Made by a program: the position numbers and the translations under genes
The notes under the pieces: generated by a model
Told to the model about the DNA's origin: nothing
The model's database searches: none
What the model saw: the letters and a program-made list of their open reading frames with translations, nothing else
In this document: positions 26,377 through 34,681 of the stretch, piece by piece
Layout: the number at the start of each line of letters is the position of its first letter
How positions within the stretch are numbered: the first letter of the stretch is position 1
Assembly: GCF_021043395.1 (NCBI RefSeq)
Contig: NZ_JAJNKE010000029.1
Location: forward strand, 1 to 53,399
From: Clostridium guangxiense
GTDB taxonomy: Bacteria; Bacillota; Clostridia; Clostridiales; Clostridiaceae
Length of the DNA: 53,399 nt
Direction: 5' to 3'

Positions 26377-26424
26377 TAAGGGGATGTCACTATTTTTTAT
26401 ATTTAATGCGACAGCCCCTTTTTC
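26377..26424 (-). terminator. Terminator hairpin, member of a dispersed GGGGCTGT-type family
   Basis: On the minus strand GGGGCTGTCGCATT pairs with AATAGTGACATCCCC around an AT-rich loop, directly after the small membrane gene. Similar GGGGCTGTTGC-type arms occur at 42430-42472 and, more degenerate, at 44255-44335. Confidence 0.6.
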
Positions 26425-26438
26425 ATGAATTTTTCAGC

Positions 26439-26588
26439 TTATCTTTTCTTTCCCGTTATAAAGTCATATATAAAAACTGCAACCGCAGCTACTAGTAACC
26501 AGTGTATTAAAAATCCACCTATTCTAAATACAAGTCCTAAGACCCCAAAAAATACTATTATCCCGCCTATAGTTCTAAGAAGCTTCAT
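26439..26588 (-). CDS. Small membrane protein (Lmo0937-like)
   Basis: 49 residues from the ATG at 26588, fixed by AAAGGAGG seven bases upstream. Two hydrophobic segments (IGGIIVFFGVLGLVF and WLLVAAVAVFIYDFITG) are separated by a short turn, ending in basic GKKR. Such tiny two-helix proteins are common in Firmicutes and resemble the Lmo0937 family; their role is unknown, with cell-envelope stress sometimes suggested. It is divergent from the two-component regulator gene, so envelope stress control by that system is possible. Confidence 0.7.
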   Translation of the reverse strand: MKLLRTIGGIIVFFGVLGLVFRIGGFLIHWLLVAAVAVFIYDFITGKKR

Positions 26589-26657
26589 TTTCTGTTCCTC
26601 CTTTTCTTCTCTTATAAGTTTTATGATATTATTATAATACAAAGGTGGTGGATTTTC

Positions 26658-27365
26658 ATGACTAAAATAACAATTGTTGAAGATAATTACGAATTAAGTT
26701 TGATTATGAAAGAAAAACTTGAAAACATGGGATTTGACTGTGAAATCATAGAAGACTTTAAAAACATTGAGGATGGAATATATAAAAGCTGTCCTAACTT
26801 AATTTTACTAGATATAAACTTACCATACAATGATGGATACTACCTATGCAGAAAATTAAGGAAGACCTCTGATATACCAATTATAATAGTATCTGCTAAA
26901 GATAAGGAAATGGAACAGGTCATGGGAATTGAACTTGGCGCAGATGACTATATAACTAAGCCCTTTAGTTTTGAAATACTAGCAGCAAAAATTAGAGCAG
27001 TTTTACGGAGAGTTTATGACACAAAAAAAGAAACAAGTTGTGAGTTCTATACCGTAGGAAAACTGCTTTTAAATGAAAGTACTTTTAGACTTACCTACAA
27101 AGATAAATTTGTTGAACTTACTAAAAATGAATTTAGACTACTAAAAAATCTAATGCAAAATAAAAATAAAATAGTTACAAGGGAAATCCTTATAAAAGAT
27201 TTATGGGACACGGGTTCTTTCGTTGATGATAATAATTTGTCTGTAAACATCACACGGGTTAAAAACAAACTTGGAATACTAGGTTTAAAAGAAATTATAA
27301 AGACCAAAAGAAGTGTTGGTTATATGCTCAATTCTAACGTAATTGAAGGTGAACAAGATGAATAA
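26658..27365 (+). CDS. OmpR-family response regulator, BceR-like
   Basis: 235 residues. The receiver domain has the acidic pocket in IVEDNYEL, the phosphorylated Asp in LILLDINLPYNDGY, the Thr/Ser in IIVSAKDK and Lys in DDYITKPFS. The C-terminal winged helix (about 130-228) contains LTKNEFRLLKNLMQNK and VDDNNLSVNITRVKNKLG. It should activate the adjacent ABC transporter genes when phosphorylated. The ATG is preceded by AAAGGTGGTGG. Its stop overlaps the kinase start (ATGAATAA), so translation is coupled. Confidence 0.9.
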   Translation: MTKITIVEDNYELSLIMKEKLENMGFDCEIIEDFKNIEDGIYKSCPNLILLDINLPYNDGYYLCRKLRKTSDIPIIIVSAKDKEMEQVMGIELGADDYITKPFSFEILAAKIRAVLRRVYDTKKETSCEFYTVGKLLLNESTFRLTYKDKFVELTKNEFRLLKNLMQNKNKIVTREILIKDLWDTGSFVDDNNLSVNITRVKNKLGILGLKEIIKTKRSVGYMLNSNVIEGEQDE

Positions 27366-28350
27366 AAGTTCTCAAATTTCATGTTTTGTTAAAGACAATC
27401 TAATCTCAACAATCTTCTTCTTAAATAGCTCTTTTATAATATTATTTTTTAATCTTTTGAATAAAGAAAAAGCTGAAATACTTTATCCTTTAAGTATTTC
27501 TATTTTTCTGTACTTAATTTTTATTTTAATAGAATGGTTTAAATATACTGGCTTTATTGCAAGTCTAAATGACATAATAAAAAATCCTTACTATAATATT
27601 TCAACTCGCATCCAACAGCAAAAGTTAACCTTGTACGCAATTAAAGGCCTCCATGAGAATTACATGAGGGAATTAAAAATAACCAAAAGTGATATAAAAA
27701 AAGAAAGAGAATTCATATCCCAATGGATCCACAACATAAAAGGAAATTTAAATGTCATAGATTTAATTGCAGAAAAATCAGCTTCACCTATAAAAAGTCA
27801 AACTCAAAAAATATATTCAAGCTTAAACAACATACTTACAATGTTCAGACTCAATGAATTTTCTAAAGATTATATACCTACGGAATCAAATCTTGCTCAA
27901 TCACTGAAAAAAATTATATCCCAAAGAAGTGATGAATTTATATATAACAATGTTTATCCAAAGTTACAGCTTCACTCTGAAGATATATGGATGCTTTCAG
28001 ATGAAAAATGGAACGAATTTCTCATAGGCCAGATAATATCCAACGCAATAAAATACTCGAAATCACCAAAAGAAACTAAGTATATATATTTTATTACAAA
28101 GGAAATTAAGAACAAAATTTATTTAACCATAAAAGATGAAGGTATCGGAATACCTGCCTGGGATTTGAATAGAGTATTTGATGCATTTTTTACAGGAGAA
28201 AACGGTCGAAAATGCAAAAATTCAACAGGAATTGGTTTGTACCTTTGCCATACCATATGTGAAAACTTAGGTCACACAATAAGTATAACTTCTGAAATTT
28301 CAAAAGGTACTGAAGTTACCATTTCTTATCTTGCAAAAATGAAAGATTAA
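27358..28350 (+). CDS. Intramembrane-sensing histidine kinase, BceS-like
   Basis: 330 residues from ATG 27358, which overlaps the regulator's stop codon. Two transmembrane helices (about 15-33 and 41-60) with almost no extracellular loop are the mark of kinases that do not sense ligand themselves but are switched by a BceAB-type transporter. The phosphorylated residue is His125 in SQWIHNIKGNLN. The ATPase domain has the N box IISNAIKYS, the G1 box DEGIGIPAWDL and STGIGLYLC. It sits at the membrane, coupled to the permease encoded downstream. Confidence 0.9.
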   Translation: MNKSSQISCFVKDNLISTIFFLNSSFIILFFNLLNKEKAEILYPLSISIFLYLIFILIEWFKYTGFIASLNDIIKNPYYNISTRIQQQKLTLYAIKGLHENYMRELKITKSDIKKEREFISQWIHNIKGNLNVIDLIAEKSASPIKSQTQKIYSSLNNILTMFRLNEFSKDYIPTESNLAQSLKKIISQRSDEFIYNNVYPKLQLHSEDIWMLSDEKWNEFLIGQIISNAIKYSKSPKETKYIYFITKEIKNKIYLTIKDEGIGIPAWDLNRVFDAFFTGENGRKCKNSTGIGLYLCHTICENLGHTISITSEISKGTEVTISYLAKMKD

Positions 28351-28422
28351 TAAAAACTACTTCAATAGATACTTTTTTAGATATGATTTAATATATATGG
28401 TGAAAGTAGGTGAAATCATATT

Positions 28423-29187
28423 ATGAGTATATTAATTACAAATGGCCTTACTAAAGTTTATAGTGAGAAAAACAGCGCAAATGAGGCACATGCACTAGAA
28501 GGCGTAAATCTTAAAATCGAGGTTGGAGAGTTTGTTGGTATTATGGGGGCTTCTGGGAGCGGCAAGAGCACACTTTTAAAACTTCTTTCTGGTATAGAAA
28601 AGCCATCCTCTGGAACAGTTGAAATTAATAATGAAGACATAAATAAATTAAATGATGACGATTTATCACTTTTTAGAAGACATAAATTAGGTTTCGTTTT
28701 TCAAGATTTTAAGCTTATGGACAGCCTATCTTTAAAAGAAAATATTATGCTTCCAATGATTTTAGATAAGAAAGAAGAAAAGCTTTTAAATGATAAATCT
28801 GATGAACTAATGAAACTTTTTGATATTTATAATATAAAAAACAAATATCCAAACGAAGTTTCTGGTGGACAAAAGCAAAAAACTGCTGTATGCCGTGCCT
28901 TAGTTAACAATCCACTGCTTGTTATGGCAGATGAACCAACTGGAAATCTTGATTCAAAGTCTTCTAATTCAATCATGAATTGTTTTAAGAAAATAAATGA
29001 AAATAATAAGAGTACTATAATAATGGTTACTCATGACCCATTCGCCGCAAGCTTTTGCAGTAGAATTATTTTTATTAAAGATGGCATGACAAGCACTGAA
29101 CTTATAAAAAAACACAATAGAAAAGAATTTTTAGATACAATCCTTGATTATGAAGCTATCTTGGGAGGAGTATCCTATGAATTTTAA
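28423..29187 (+). CDS. ABC transporter ATP-binding protein, BceA-like
   Basis: 254 residues, MacB/BceA type. Walker A is GASGSGKST (about 40-48), the Q-loop is FVFQDFKLMDSLS, the signature is VSGGQKQKTAVCRALV, Walker B is LLVMADEPTGNLD, and the switch is MVTHDPFAAS. It drives the BceB-like permease to remove or shield against cell-wall-active peptides and to signal to the kinase. Its end overlaps the permease start by 11 bases. Confidence 0.92.
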   Translation: MSILITNGLTKVYSEKNSANEAHALEGVNLKIEVGEFVGIMGASGSGKSTLLKLLSGIEKPSSGTVEINNEDINKLNDDDLSLFRRHKLGFVFQDFKLMDSLSLKENIMLPMILDKKEEKLLNDKSDELMKLFDIYNIKNKYPNEVSGGQKQKTAVCRALVNNPLLVMADEPTGNLDSKSSNSIMNCFKKINENNKSTIIMVTHDPFAASFCSRIIFIKDGMTSTELIKKHNRKEFLDTILDYEAILGGVSYEF

Positions 29188-31019
29188 TCACATCATAATT
29201 AAAACCTTCAAAGCAAACTTCAAAAAGTTTTTATCTTATTTTTTATGCTGCAGCTTTTCTATAACTGTATTTTTTATGTATACTACTTTAATTTTAAATA
29301 ACGATATAAACCGCAGTATAACTAGTTTTGGTAAAGAAGGCACAGCTATTAAAACAATGATATATTCTTCATTAATCGCTCTTATACTATTTTCTATAGT
29401 TTTTATGAGCTATTCCCATGTCTCGTTTATTAACTGCAGAAAAAAAGAATTTGAGCTTTATTCAATACTTGGCATGAATAAACATGATATTAAAAAATTA
29501 ATACTATTTGAAAATTTATTTATTGCTGTTTCTTCTTTGCTCACTGGTTTAATTTCTGGTTCCGTTTTTGGAAGACTTTTTTTTATGATAGTTACTAAAA
29601 TACTAAATCTCAATGTTTTAGCTTTTAACCTTAGCTACAAAAACTATTTGCTTACTACATGCTCTTTTATAGTTATTTTCGTTGTAGTTCTAATTATAAA
29701 CAGATTTACTTCAAGTAAAATAAATAATATATGCAAAAGTGCATTTATAAAATCCAAAGGCTCAAACTACGCTTACTTAGCAGTATTGGGATTATGTACC
29801 GTGATATTATCATACGTGATAATATACTTTTCAAAAAATAATAGACTTATTTTATCCACAGTATTATGTTTTTCTGGTACTTACTTGTTGATAACTTGCC
29901 TTGGAAATCTGACTTTGTGGATAACTAAAAGAAAAAAAAGCTTCTATCATAGAAATCTACTAACCATTACAGAAATAAGTTATAAATTTGATGAAAATAA
30001 AAAAATAATATTTATACTTTCTATTTTGAGCTGCATTGCCATTTATTTTATTGGACTTGCCTACTCTTCTTACGTTGAAACTCCAAAAGAAGTAAACATT
30101 GAAAATCCATATGATTTAGTGTACATTGAAAATTCTAATTCTCTAGCAAATTTAGTAAATACTAATGACATTTTAATAGAAAAAAAACTGCAATTTATAA
30201 CGCTTAATTTAAGAAACAAATCCTCAAAAATAAATATAATATCTCAAAGCCAGTTTAATAAATTTGCAAATAAACATATACATGTACCTGACGGACAATT
30301 TATAACTCTAACTTCACGCAGCATACCAGAAAGTTCACCTTGGCATAGAGGAAGTATTTTGCTATCTGATGATTTTAATAATAAATATGAATTATCTTAT
30401 TCCTATGAAATCTGGCAAATTATAATAAACTCTAATGCTTCAAACATGCATATGCTCATTATAAGCGATGATGATTATACCAATATAATAAAAAATAAAA
30501 GCCCTAATTTTATAAAAACCTATCATGCTATAAACTTAAAGAATTGGACTATGGGTATGAAATACGAAAAGAAATTAAATAGTTCTGCAAAATCAGTTTC
30601 AAAATACAATACCTATGAAATTTTGAAAGCACAAAATCTTTTCTTTTTATTTATAATGCTTTTTATTGGAGTGTTATTTTTTATATCCTGCGGCTGTATT
30701 TTAAGTTTTAAGTTATTTTCAGAAATAGACGATACATTGGATACCTATAATAAATTACGTGGAATTGGTATTACCGGTTTAGAGATGAAAAAAATCATAT
30801 CATTTCAAATTAAACTTATATTTTTTTGTACCAACAATTTTAGGAAGTACTCTTGGATTCTTATACATCCTTCTTCAAATGAAAAGAAATTATTTTAAGG
30901 CAGCTTTAGTAGTACACTCTTTAATAATTATATTAATATACTTGTGCTTTCAATTTATTTACTGCTATTTTACTGAGACAAAATATTTTCAAACAATTAA
31001 ACTGCATTCCAAAAAGTAA
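29177..31019 (+). pseudogene. BceB-like ABC permease, interrupted by a frameshift in a T7 run
   Basis: From ATG 29177 (GGGAGGAG upstream) an FtsX/MacB-type permease runs for about 570 residues in frame: TM1, three further helices around residues 60-190, two more, a large extracellular domain (about 310-490), then TMs. At 30821-30827 there are seven T in a row; the open frame continues out of phase and stops at 30898. Removing one T restores FVPTILGSTLGFLYI and a final transmembrane helix to a stop at 31017-31019, giving 613 residues, close to the family's usual 620-660. It is thus a sequencing error, a phase-variable tract or a real inactivation. If inactive, the whole resistance module would be dead. 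Confidence 0.8.
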
Positions 31020-31049
31020 TTTGAATTGTAATATCAAATTACTTTTTGG
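31009..31049. terminator. Bidirectional terminator between bceB-like and flxA-like genes
   Basis: CCAAAAAGTAATTTGA pairs perfectly with TCAAATTACTTTTTGG around a nine-base loop. The left arm overlaps the last codons of the corrected permease frame, supporting the corrected end. Confidence 0.85.
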
Positions 31050-31054
31050 AAAAA

Positions 31055-31717
31055 TTATGCCAATTCATCTATTGTTTTTCCTTTATCCGAATCACTTGCA
31101 GCTTTACCTTCACCTGTATACCTGTCAATATCGCTCTTATCTTGTTCTTTATTAATTTTATCTCCCAAATCCATCACTTTTTTCTCTAGCTTAGATACCT
31201 TACGAGTTACTGAATTTGCACGGGCCTCATCTCCAGCAGCAAGTTTTCTCTTTTTTGCAGCTCCTCTATAATTTCCTAAGCTCTCATCCACATCGGCATC
31301 TGACTTAAGTACTGCTGATTCTCCTTTTAAATGTTTTCCTACACTATCTATTTTGCTAATTTCATTATATACACTACCATACATTAATATTGAATCTTCA
31401 CTCGCACTATTTTCATTATTACCATTTACTTTACTATTATCACTTACATTATTATCATCTGTTTTATCAGTTGTTTTGCTTACTTGCAGTTCTTGAATTT
31501 GTGCCTCAATTTCCTCAATTTGCTCCTGTAATGGTTTTATTTTTTCTTGCATATCGCTACCATTACCTGCCTTACCAGAACGTATTTCTGAAATCTGCTT
31601 TTTTAATTCATCTGCCTGGCTTTGGAGTGATTTAATCTGGTTGTCAGTGTCATCACTTGATTTATTTTTAGCTGGTATATAACTACTATGACTTACATTA
31701 GAAATACCTTGTACCAT
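31055..31717 (-). CDS. FlxA-like coiled-coil protein
   Basis: 220 residues, soluble and very hydrophilic. The N-terminal part has the FlxA-like coiled coil, DNQIKSLQSQADELKKQI and MQEKIKPLQEQIEEIEAQI, interrupted by SGKAGNGSD. A low-complexity Asn/Asp/Ser linker (about 80-110) leads to a second helical, Lys-rich region. FlxA family genes are often flagellum-related by regulation, but no biochemical role is established. AGGGGGGATAGG precedes the ATG. It is monocistronic, facing the bceB-like gene. Confidence 0.7.
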   Translation of the reverse strand: MVQGISNVSHSSYIPAKNKSSDDTDNQIKSLQSQADELKKQISEIRSGKAGNGSDMQEKIKPLQEQIEEIEAQIQELQVSKTTDKTDDNNVSDNSKVNGNNENSASEDSILMYGSVYNEISKIDSVGKHLKGESAVLKSDADVDESLGNYRGAAKKRKLAAGDEARANSVTRKVSKLEKKVMDLGDKINKEQDKSDIDRYTGEGKAASDSDKGKTIDELA

Positions 31718-31848
31718 AATAATCCTATCCCCCCTATTTATGATTAAATTACAATATTATAATCGTACATTGATTAAATTTATTTATACAAATGAATAAA
31801 CTTCCAAAATTATTTTCAAATAAAAAATAAGCATGATAACACGCCTAT

Positions 31849-31995
31849 TTAAAGCATACGTGATGCCACATAAAGTCCTAAATTGCCACAAGAAAGTACC
31901 GGCGTAAGAATGACTGCATTCATAATACTAGCTGCAAATGCAAGTCCAACTATTTCAGTACCTGAAAATGAAAATCCAGCAACCAAAAATATATT
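31849..31995 (-). pseudogene. Remnant of a lysine-specific permease (LysP-like), internally deleted
   Basis: On the minus strand a short frame reads VAGFSFSGTEIVG followed directly by LAFAASIMNAVILTPVLS, then CGNLGLYVASRML and a stop. In LysP-type amino acid permeases GFSFQGTEL(I/V)G and the MNAVILTAVLSAGNSGMYASTRML segment are both conserved but lie about 70 residues apart. The fragment therefore keeps two transmembrane pieces and has lost what lies between, as well as both ends. It has no start codon or ribosome binding site. It is a gene fossil; no function expected. Confidence 0.75.
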
Positions 31996-32092
31996 TATTA
32001 TATAATAATGTAATTTTTATACTTATTTTATTTTTATTTAATTTATCACATCTATAATAAAAATAACAAATTAAATGGAGGTAGTGAAAATA

Positions 32093-32254
32093 ATGCGAGG
32101 TAACAATAGTACAAGGAAAAAATTCCTCCGGACCTACGGAATTTTAGATGTAAACTTGTACAGTTCATTATATAAATCCTTATATCAAAATAGTGTCATT
32201 TATAAGTTTTACATTTTCTGTAGCAAAGCGGAAGAAAATCATCCTTCATTGTGA
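32093..32254 (+). CDS. Possible 53-residue small protein, unknown
   Basis: ATG 32093 is preceded by GGAGG eleven bases upstream, an excellent Shine-Dalgarno sequence. The frame begins MRGNNSTRKKFLRTYG and ends KAEENHPSL. It resembles nothing known to me and lies in an eroded stretch, so the ribosome binding site may be all that remains of a lost gene. Confidence 0.3.
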   Translation: MRGNNSTRKKFLRTYGILDVNLYSSLYKSLYQNSVIYKFYIFCSKAEENHPSL

Positions 32255-32300
32255 ATTGTGAATTGATTTAGTGTAGCAATCCTATTTTAATAAGTATCCT

Positions 32301-32490
32301 ATTATATAAATGCATCATGACGAAGTACAGCATGAACTCCCTTAACCTCATTAACAACTTGAGTAACTCTTAAATCAACAACTACTGTACTTCCTAATGC
32401 AATGGCTTCAACTCTCCTTAAATTAAACCTATTACTAATTAGATTTATTATTCCATCCATTGCCTTGTGCAGCATGTCCTGAATCTACAT
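32301..32490 (-). pseudogene. Probable gene remnant, unidentified
   Basis: The minus strand reads MLHKAMDGIINLISN then RRVEAIALGSTVVVDLRVTQ and VVNEVKGVHAVLRHDAFI before a stop at about 32304. The alternating hydrophobic pattern is protein-like (alpha/beta), but there is no ribosome binding site and the region before it is in another frame (MEPFERRENVDSGHAAQG). The EVKGVHAV element resembles several alpha/beta repeats, such as YhcN-type spore lipoproteins or cation-efflux C-terminal domains, but I cannot assign it. Confidence 0.35.
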
Positions 32491-32643
32491 TTTCTCTTCT
32501 TTCAAAAGGTTCCATTCTTTTTCCATCATTTTAGAAATATAAATATATATTGCTATACATAGAGTTCAATGATAGAATATAGGAAACTTATGGATATAAC
32601 AACTTTATTTTAACAACCTTTTTAAAAGAAAGGAGTTACTTAC

Positions 32644-32772
32644 ATGGATAATCTTAAGGGGATAAAAATCATGTTTTTGGGTATAACTTTGATTTTGATA
32701 GGTATATATATATCTATACTAGGTTTAAGGGGTGATAATTATGGAATTATCAAAATTAAAAATTCAAGATAA
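32644..32772 (+). CDS. Small single-pass membrane protein overlapping the PPK2 gene
   Basis: 42 residues: a short Lys-containing N-terminus, one transmembrane helix (IMFLGITLILIGIYISILGL), and a tail. AAAGGAG lies eight bases before the ATG. The frame overlaps the start of the PPK2 gene by 32 bases in a different frame, so translation is probably coupled. No known family. Confidence 0.55.
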   Translation: MDNLKGIKIMFLGITLILIGIYISILGLRGDNYGIIKIKNSR

Positions 32773-33598
32773 TTCTGACTTTAAGCTTGAAGCTATTAAA
32801 ACCCACTGCACTTATGACATTGATTCCAAAGATGAAGCTAAATCACAGCTTGAAAAAAACATAGAAAAAATGGTAGAACTTCAAGATAAGCTTTATGCAG
32901 ATGGAAAATACGGGATATTAATAATTTTTCAAGCTATGGATACTGCCGGGAAGGACGGAGCTATAAAACATGTAATGTCTGGACTTAATCCACAAGGCAC
33001 ATCCGTTTTTAACTTTAAGCAGCCTTCAAGTGAAGATCTTAAGCATCACTATCTTCACAGAGCTTTCATGCATCTGCCGCAAAGGGGACAAATTCAAATT
33101 TTTAATCGATCTTACTATGAAGAAGTTTTAGTTGTAAGAGTACATAAACTTCTAAAAACAGAAAACATACCCGATGACCTTGTTACGGATAATATATGGC
33201 AAAGAAGATATAATGAAATAAACAACTTTGAAAAATACCTTTTAGATAACGGCATAATTCCAATTAAAATATTTCTTCATATATCTAAAGAAGAACAAAA
33301 GAAAAGACTTTTAGCTAGAATAGACGACAAATCTAAAAACTGGAAGTTTTCGGAGTCAGATATAAAAGAAAGGCAGCATTGGGAAGAGTATCAAAAGTAT
33401 TATGAAGAAACTATAGCAAATACAGGAATCAAAAACGCTCCATGGTATGTTATTCCAAGTGATAAAAAGTGGTTCGCCCGCCTTGTAATATCTGAAATCA
33501 TGGTAAAAACTTTAGAAAATTTAAAGCTTGAATACCCTAAATTAAATGAAGAGGAAATAAAAAATTTAAAAAAATACAAAGAAGAATTGACTAAGTAA
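32741..33598 (+). CDS. Polyphosphate kinase 2 (PPK2) family protein
   Basis: 285 residues from ATG 32741, chosen because AAGGGGTG lies six bases upstream (an in-frame GTG at 32732 overlaps that site). Walker A is AMDTAGKDG (about 65-73), followed by the PPK2-specific FNFKQPSSEDLKHHYLHR and Walker B region IQIFNRSYYEEVLVVRVH, with a lid around KRLLARIDDKSKNWKFS. PPK2 enzymes phosphorylate nucleotides using polyphosphate. The length and single domain suit a nucleotide mono/diphosphate kinase of this family; substrate class is not certain from sequence. It may help regenerate ATP or GTP when energy is low. Confidence 0.9.
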   Translation: MELSKLKIQDNSDFKLEAIKTHCTYDIDSKDEAKSQLEKNIEKMVELQDKLYADGKYGILIIFQAMDTAGKDGAIKHVMSGLNPQGTSVFNFKQPSSEDLKHHYLHRAFMHLPQRGQIQIFNRSYYEEVLVVRVHKLLKTENIPDDLVTDNIWQRRYNEINNFEKYLLDNGIIPIKIFLHISKEEQKKRLLARIDDKSKNWKFSESDIKERQHWEEYQKYYEETIANTGIKNAPWYVIPSDKKWFARLVISEIMVKTLENLKLEYPKLNEEEIKNLKKYKEELTK

Positions 33599-33637
33599 CA
33601 ATGCTTCGTCGCGTTAAAAAAATTTGTCTAACCTTGT

Positions 33638-34286
33638 TTATAGTGTACCTTTCGTAGAGACGCGGGTTGCATAAAGTATTCTTATTGATGGAAACATTAA
33701 ATATTGATTTTTTGTAATTTCTTTAATTTCAAAACCATTTTCTTTTAAAATATCAGCATATTCCTTTATATTGGCAAGATCTAGAATAGCTATTTTCCCA
33801 TTTGTTTTGTAACCCTTGCTATTTCTTTTATTGCCTTTTTTCTTTCATCTTTGTTTTCTATGTTATGAATAGCAAGACTTGATATAATCACGTCAAAATA
33901 ATTGTCTTCAAAAGGCATGCTTCTCATATATCCGTTCACTATTTCAAGCTTATTTTCCGTACCTTCTATAACTGCGTTTTTTAATAACTCTTCTTTACTG
34001 TTTCTTGACTGATCTTTTGAGTTCCATATATCTATCTCATAAGCCTTACCACTTTTTAATCTTTGTGCCACTCCATTAATCATTAATCCTCTTCCGCAAC
34101 CAACATCAAGAACCTTCTCGTCTCCAGTAAGCGCTAGAAAGTTCCTTTTTCCCTATCACTTACTTCAACAGGAGATAGCCGCTTCATTTCTTTAAATTTT
34201 GCAATATCAGTGTTGCCATATGAAAGTTTAAATAGCTTATGCCATATTTTACTGAATGAATCTATATATGCTTTATTTTGCTCCAT
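33638..34286 (-). pseudogene. SAM-dependent methyltransferase, broken by two frameshifts
   Basis: A gene reads from ATG 34286 (GGAGGAG upstream): MEQNKAYIDSFSKIWHK, then after a shift in an A5 run near 34146-34150, LTGDEKVLDVGCGRGLMING with the SAM-binding GCGRG motif, IVNGYMRSMPFEDNYFDVII and the post-motif IHNIENKDERKKAIKEIARV. Near 33798 a second shift, in GGGAAAA, again closes the frame, yet IAILDLANIKEYADILKEN and a full C-terminus follow to a stop at 33638. Restored, it would be about 215 residues, a normal class I methyltransferase. As given, only a 97-residue core is open. The substrate is unknown. Confidence 0.8.
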
Positions 34287-34314
34287 AATTCTCCTCCAAT
34301 AATTATACGTTTAT

Positions 34315-34490
34315 TCCATTATACAACATTCGTATAAACTGGCTAATTAGAAATTTTGATATCATCTTAGCCGCAACATCAAATCCATGTGTTGCGGTAT
34401 CAATACCTACAATGAATTCTAAGAATAAAATTGTTGCAGTTCTTTGGGTAGATTTAAAAATAATACCATAATCTAAAGTTTTCTAAAACT
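34315..34490 (-). pseudogene. Possible remnant of a membrane protein gene
   Basis: An open minus-strand frame of about 55 codons reads STQRTATILFLEFIVGIDTA, then THGFDVAAKMISKFLISQF before its stop near 34312. No start codon or ribosome binding site is convincing. The composition is protein-like but I cannot name the family. Confidence 0.25.
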
Positions 34491-34499
34491 TCACATAAG

Positions 34500-34667
34500 C
34501 TATTTTTTAATAAAAAGCACAAGTATAGGAGCAACCGTCGCAATTACTGCTATAATAATTGTTCCTATACTGCCAAGTTTATTATTTTCACTTTTCCATA
34601 AATAAATTCCATAAGTTAGTGTATAATAATTTGAGCCTATTATAAATAAAGAAAGCAAATAAAGCAT
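34500..34667 (-). CDS. Small two-helix membrane protein, fourth gene of the germinant receptor operon
   Basis: 55 residues from ATG 34667, supported by AAAGGTGG seven bases upstream. Two transmembrane helices (LYLLSLFIIGSNYYTLTYGI and IGTIIIAVIATVAPILVLF) are joined by WKSENNKLGS, with a KK C-terminus. Its gene begins 15 bases after the gerC-type stop. Small two-helix D subunits encoded in gerA-type operons have been described in Bacillus and modulate receptor function. This gene matches that in size, topology and position; homology cannot be proved by eye. Confidence 0.6.
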   Translation of the reverse strand: MLYLLSLFIIGSNYYTLTYGIYLWKSENNKLGSIGTIIIAVIATVAPILVLFIKK

Positions 34668-34681
34668 GCTAAATCCACCTT

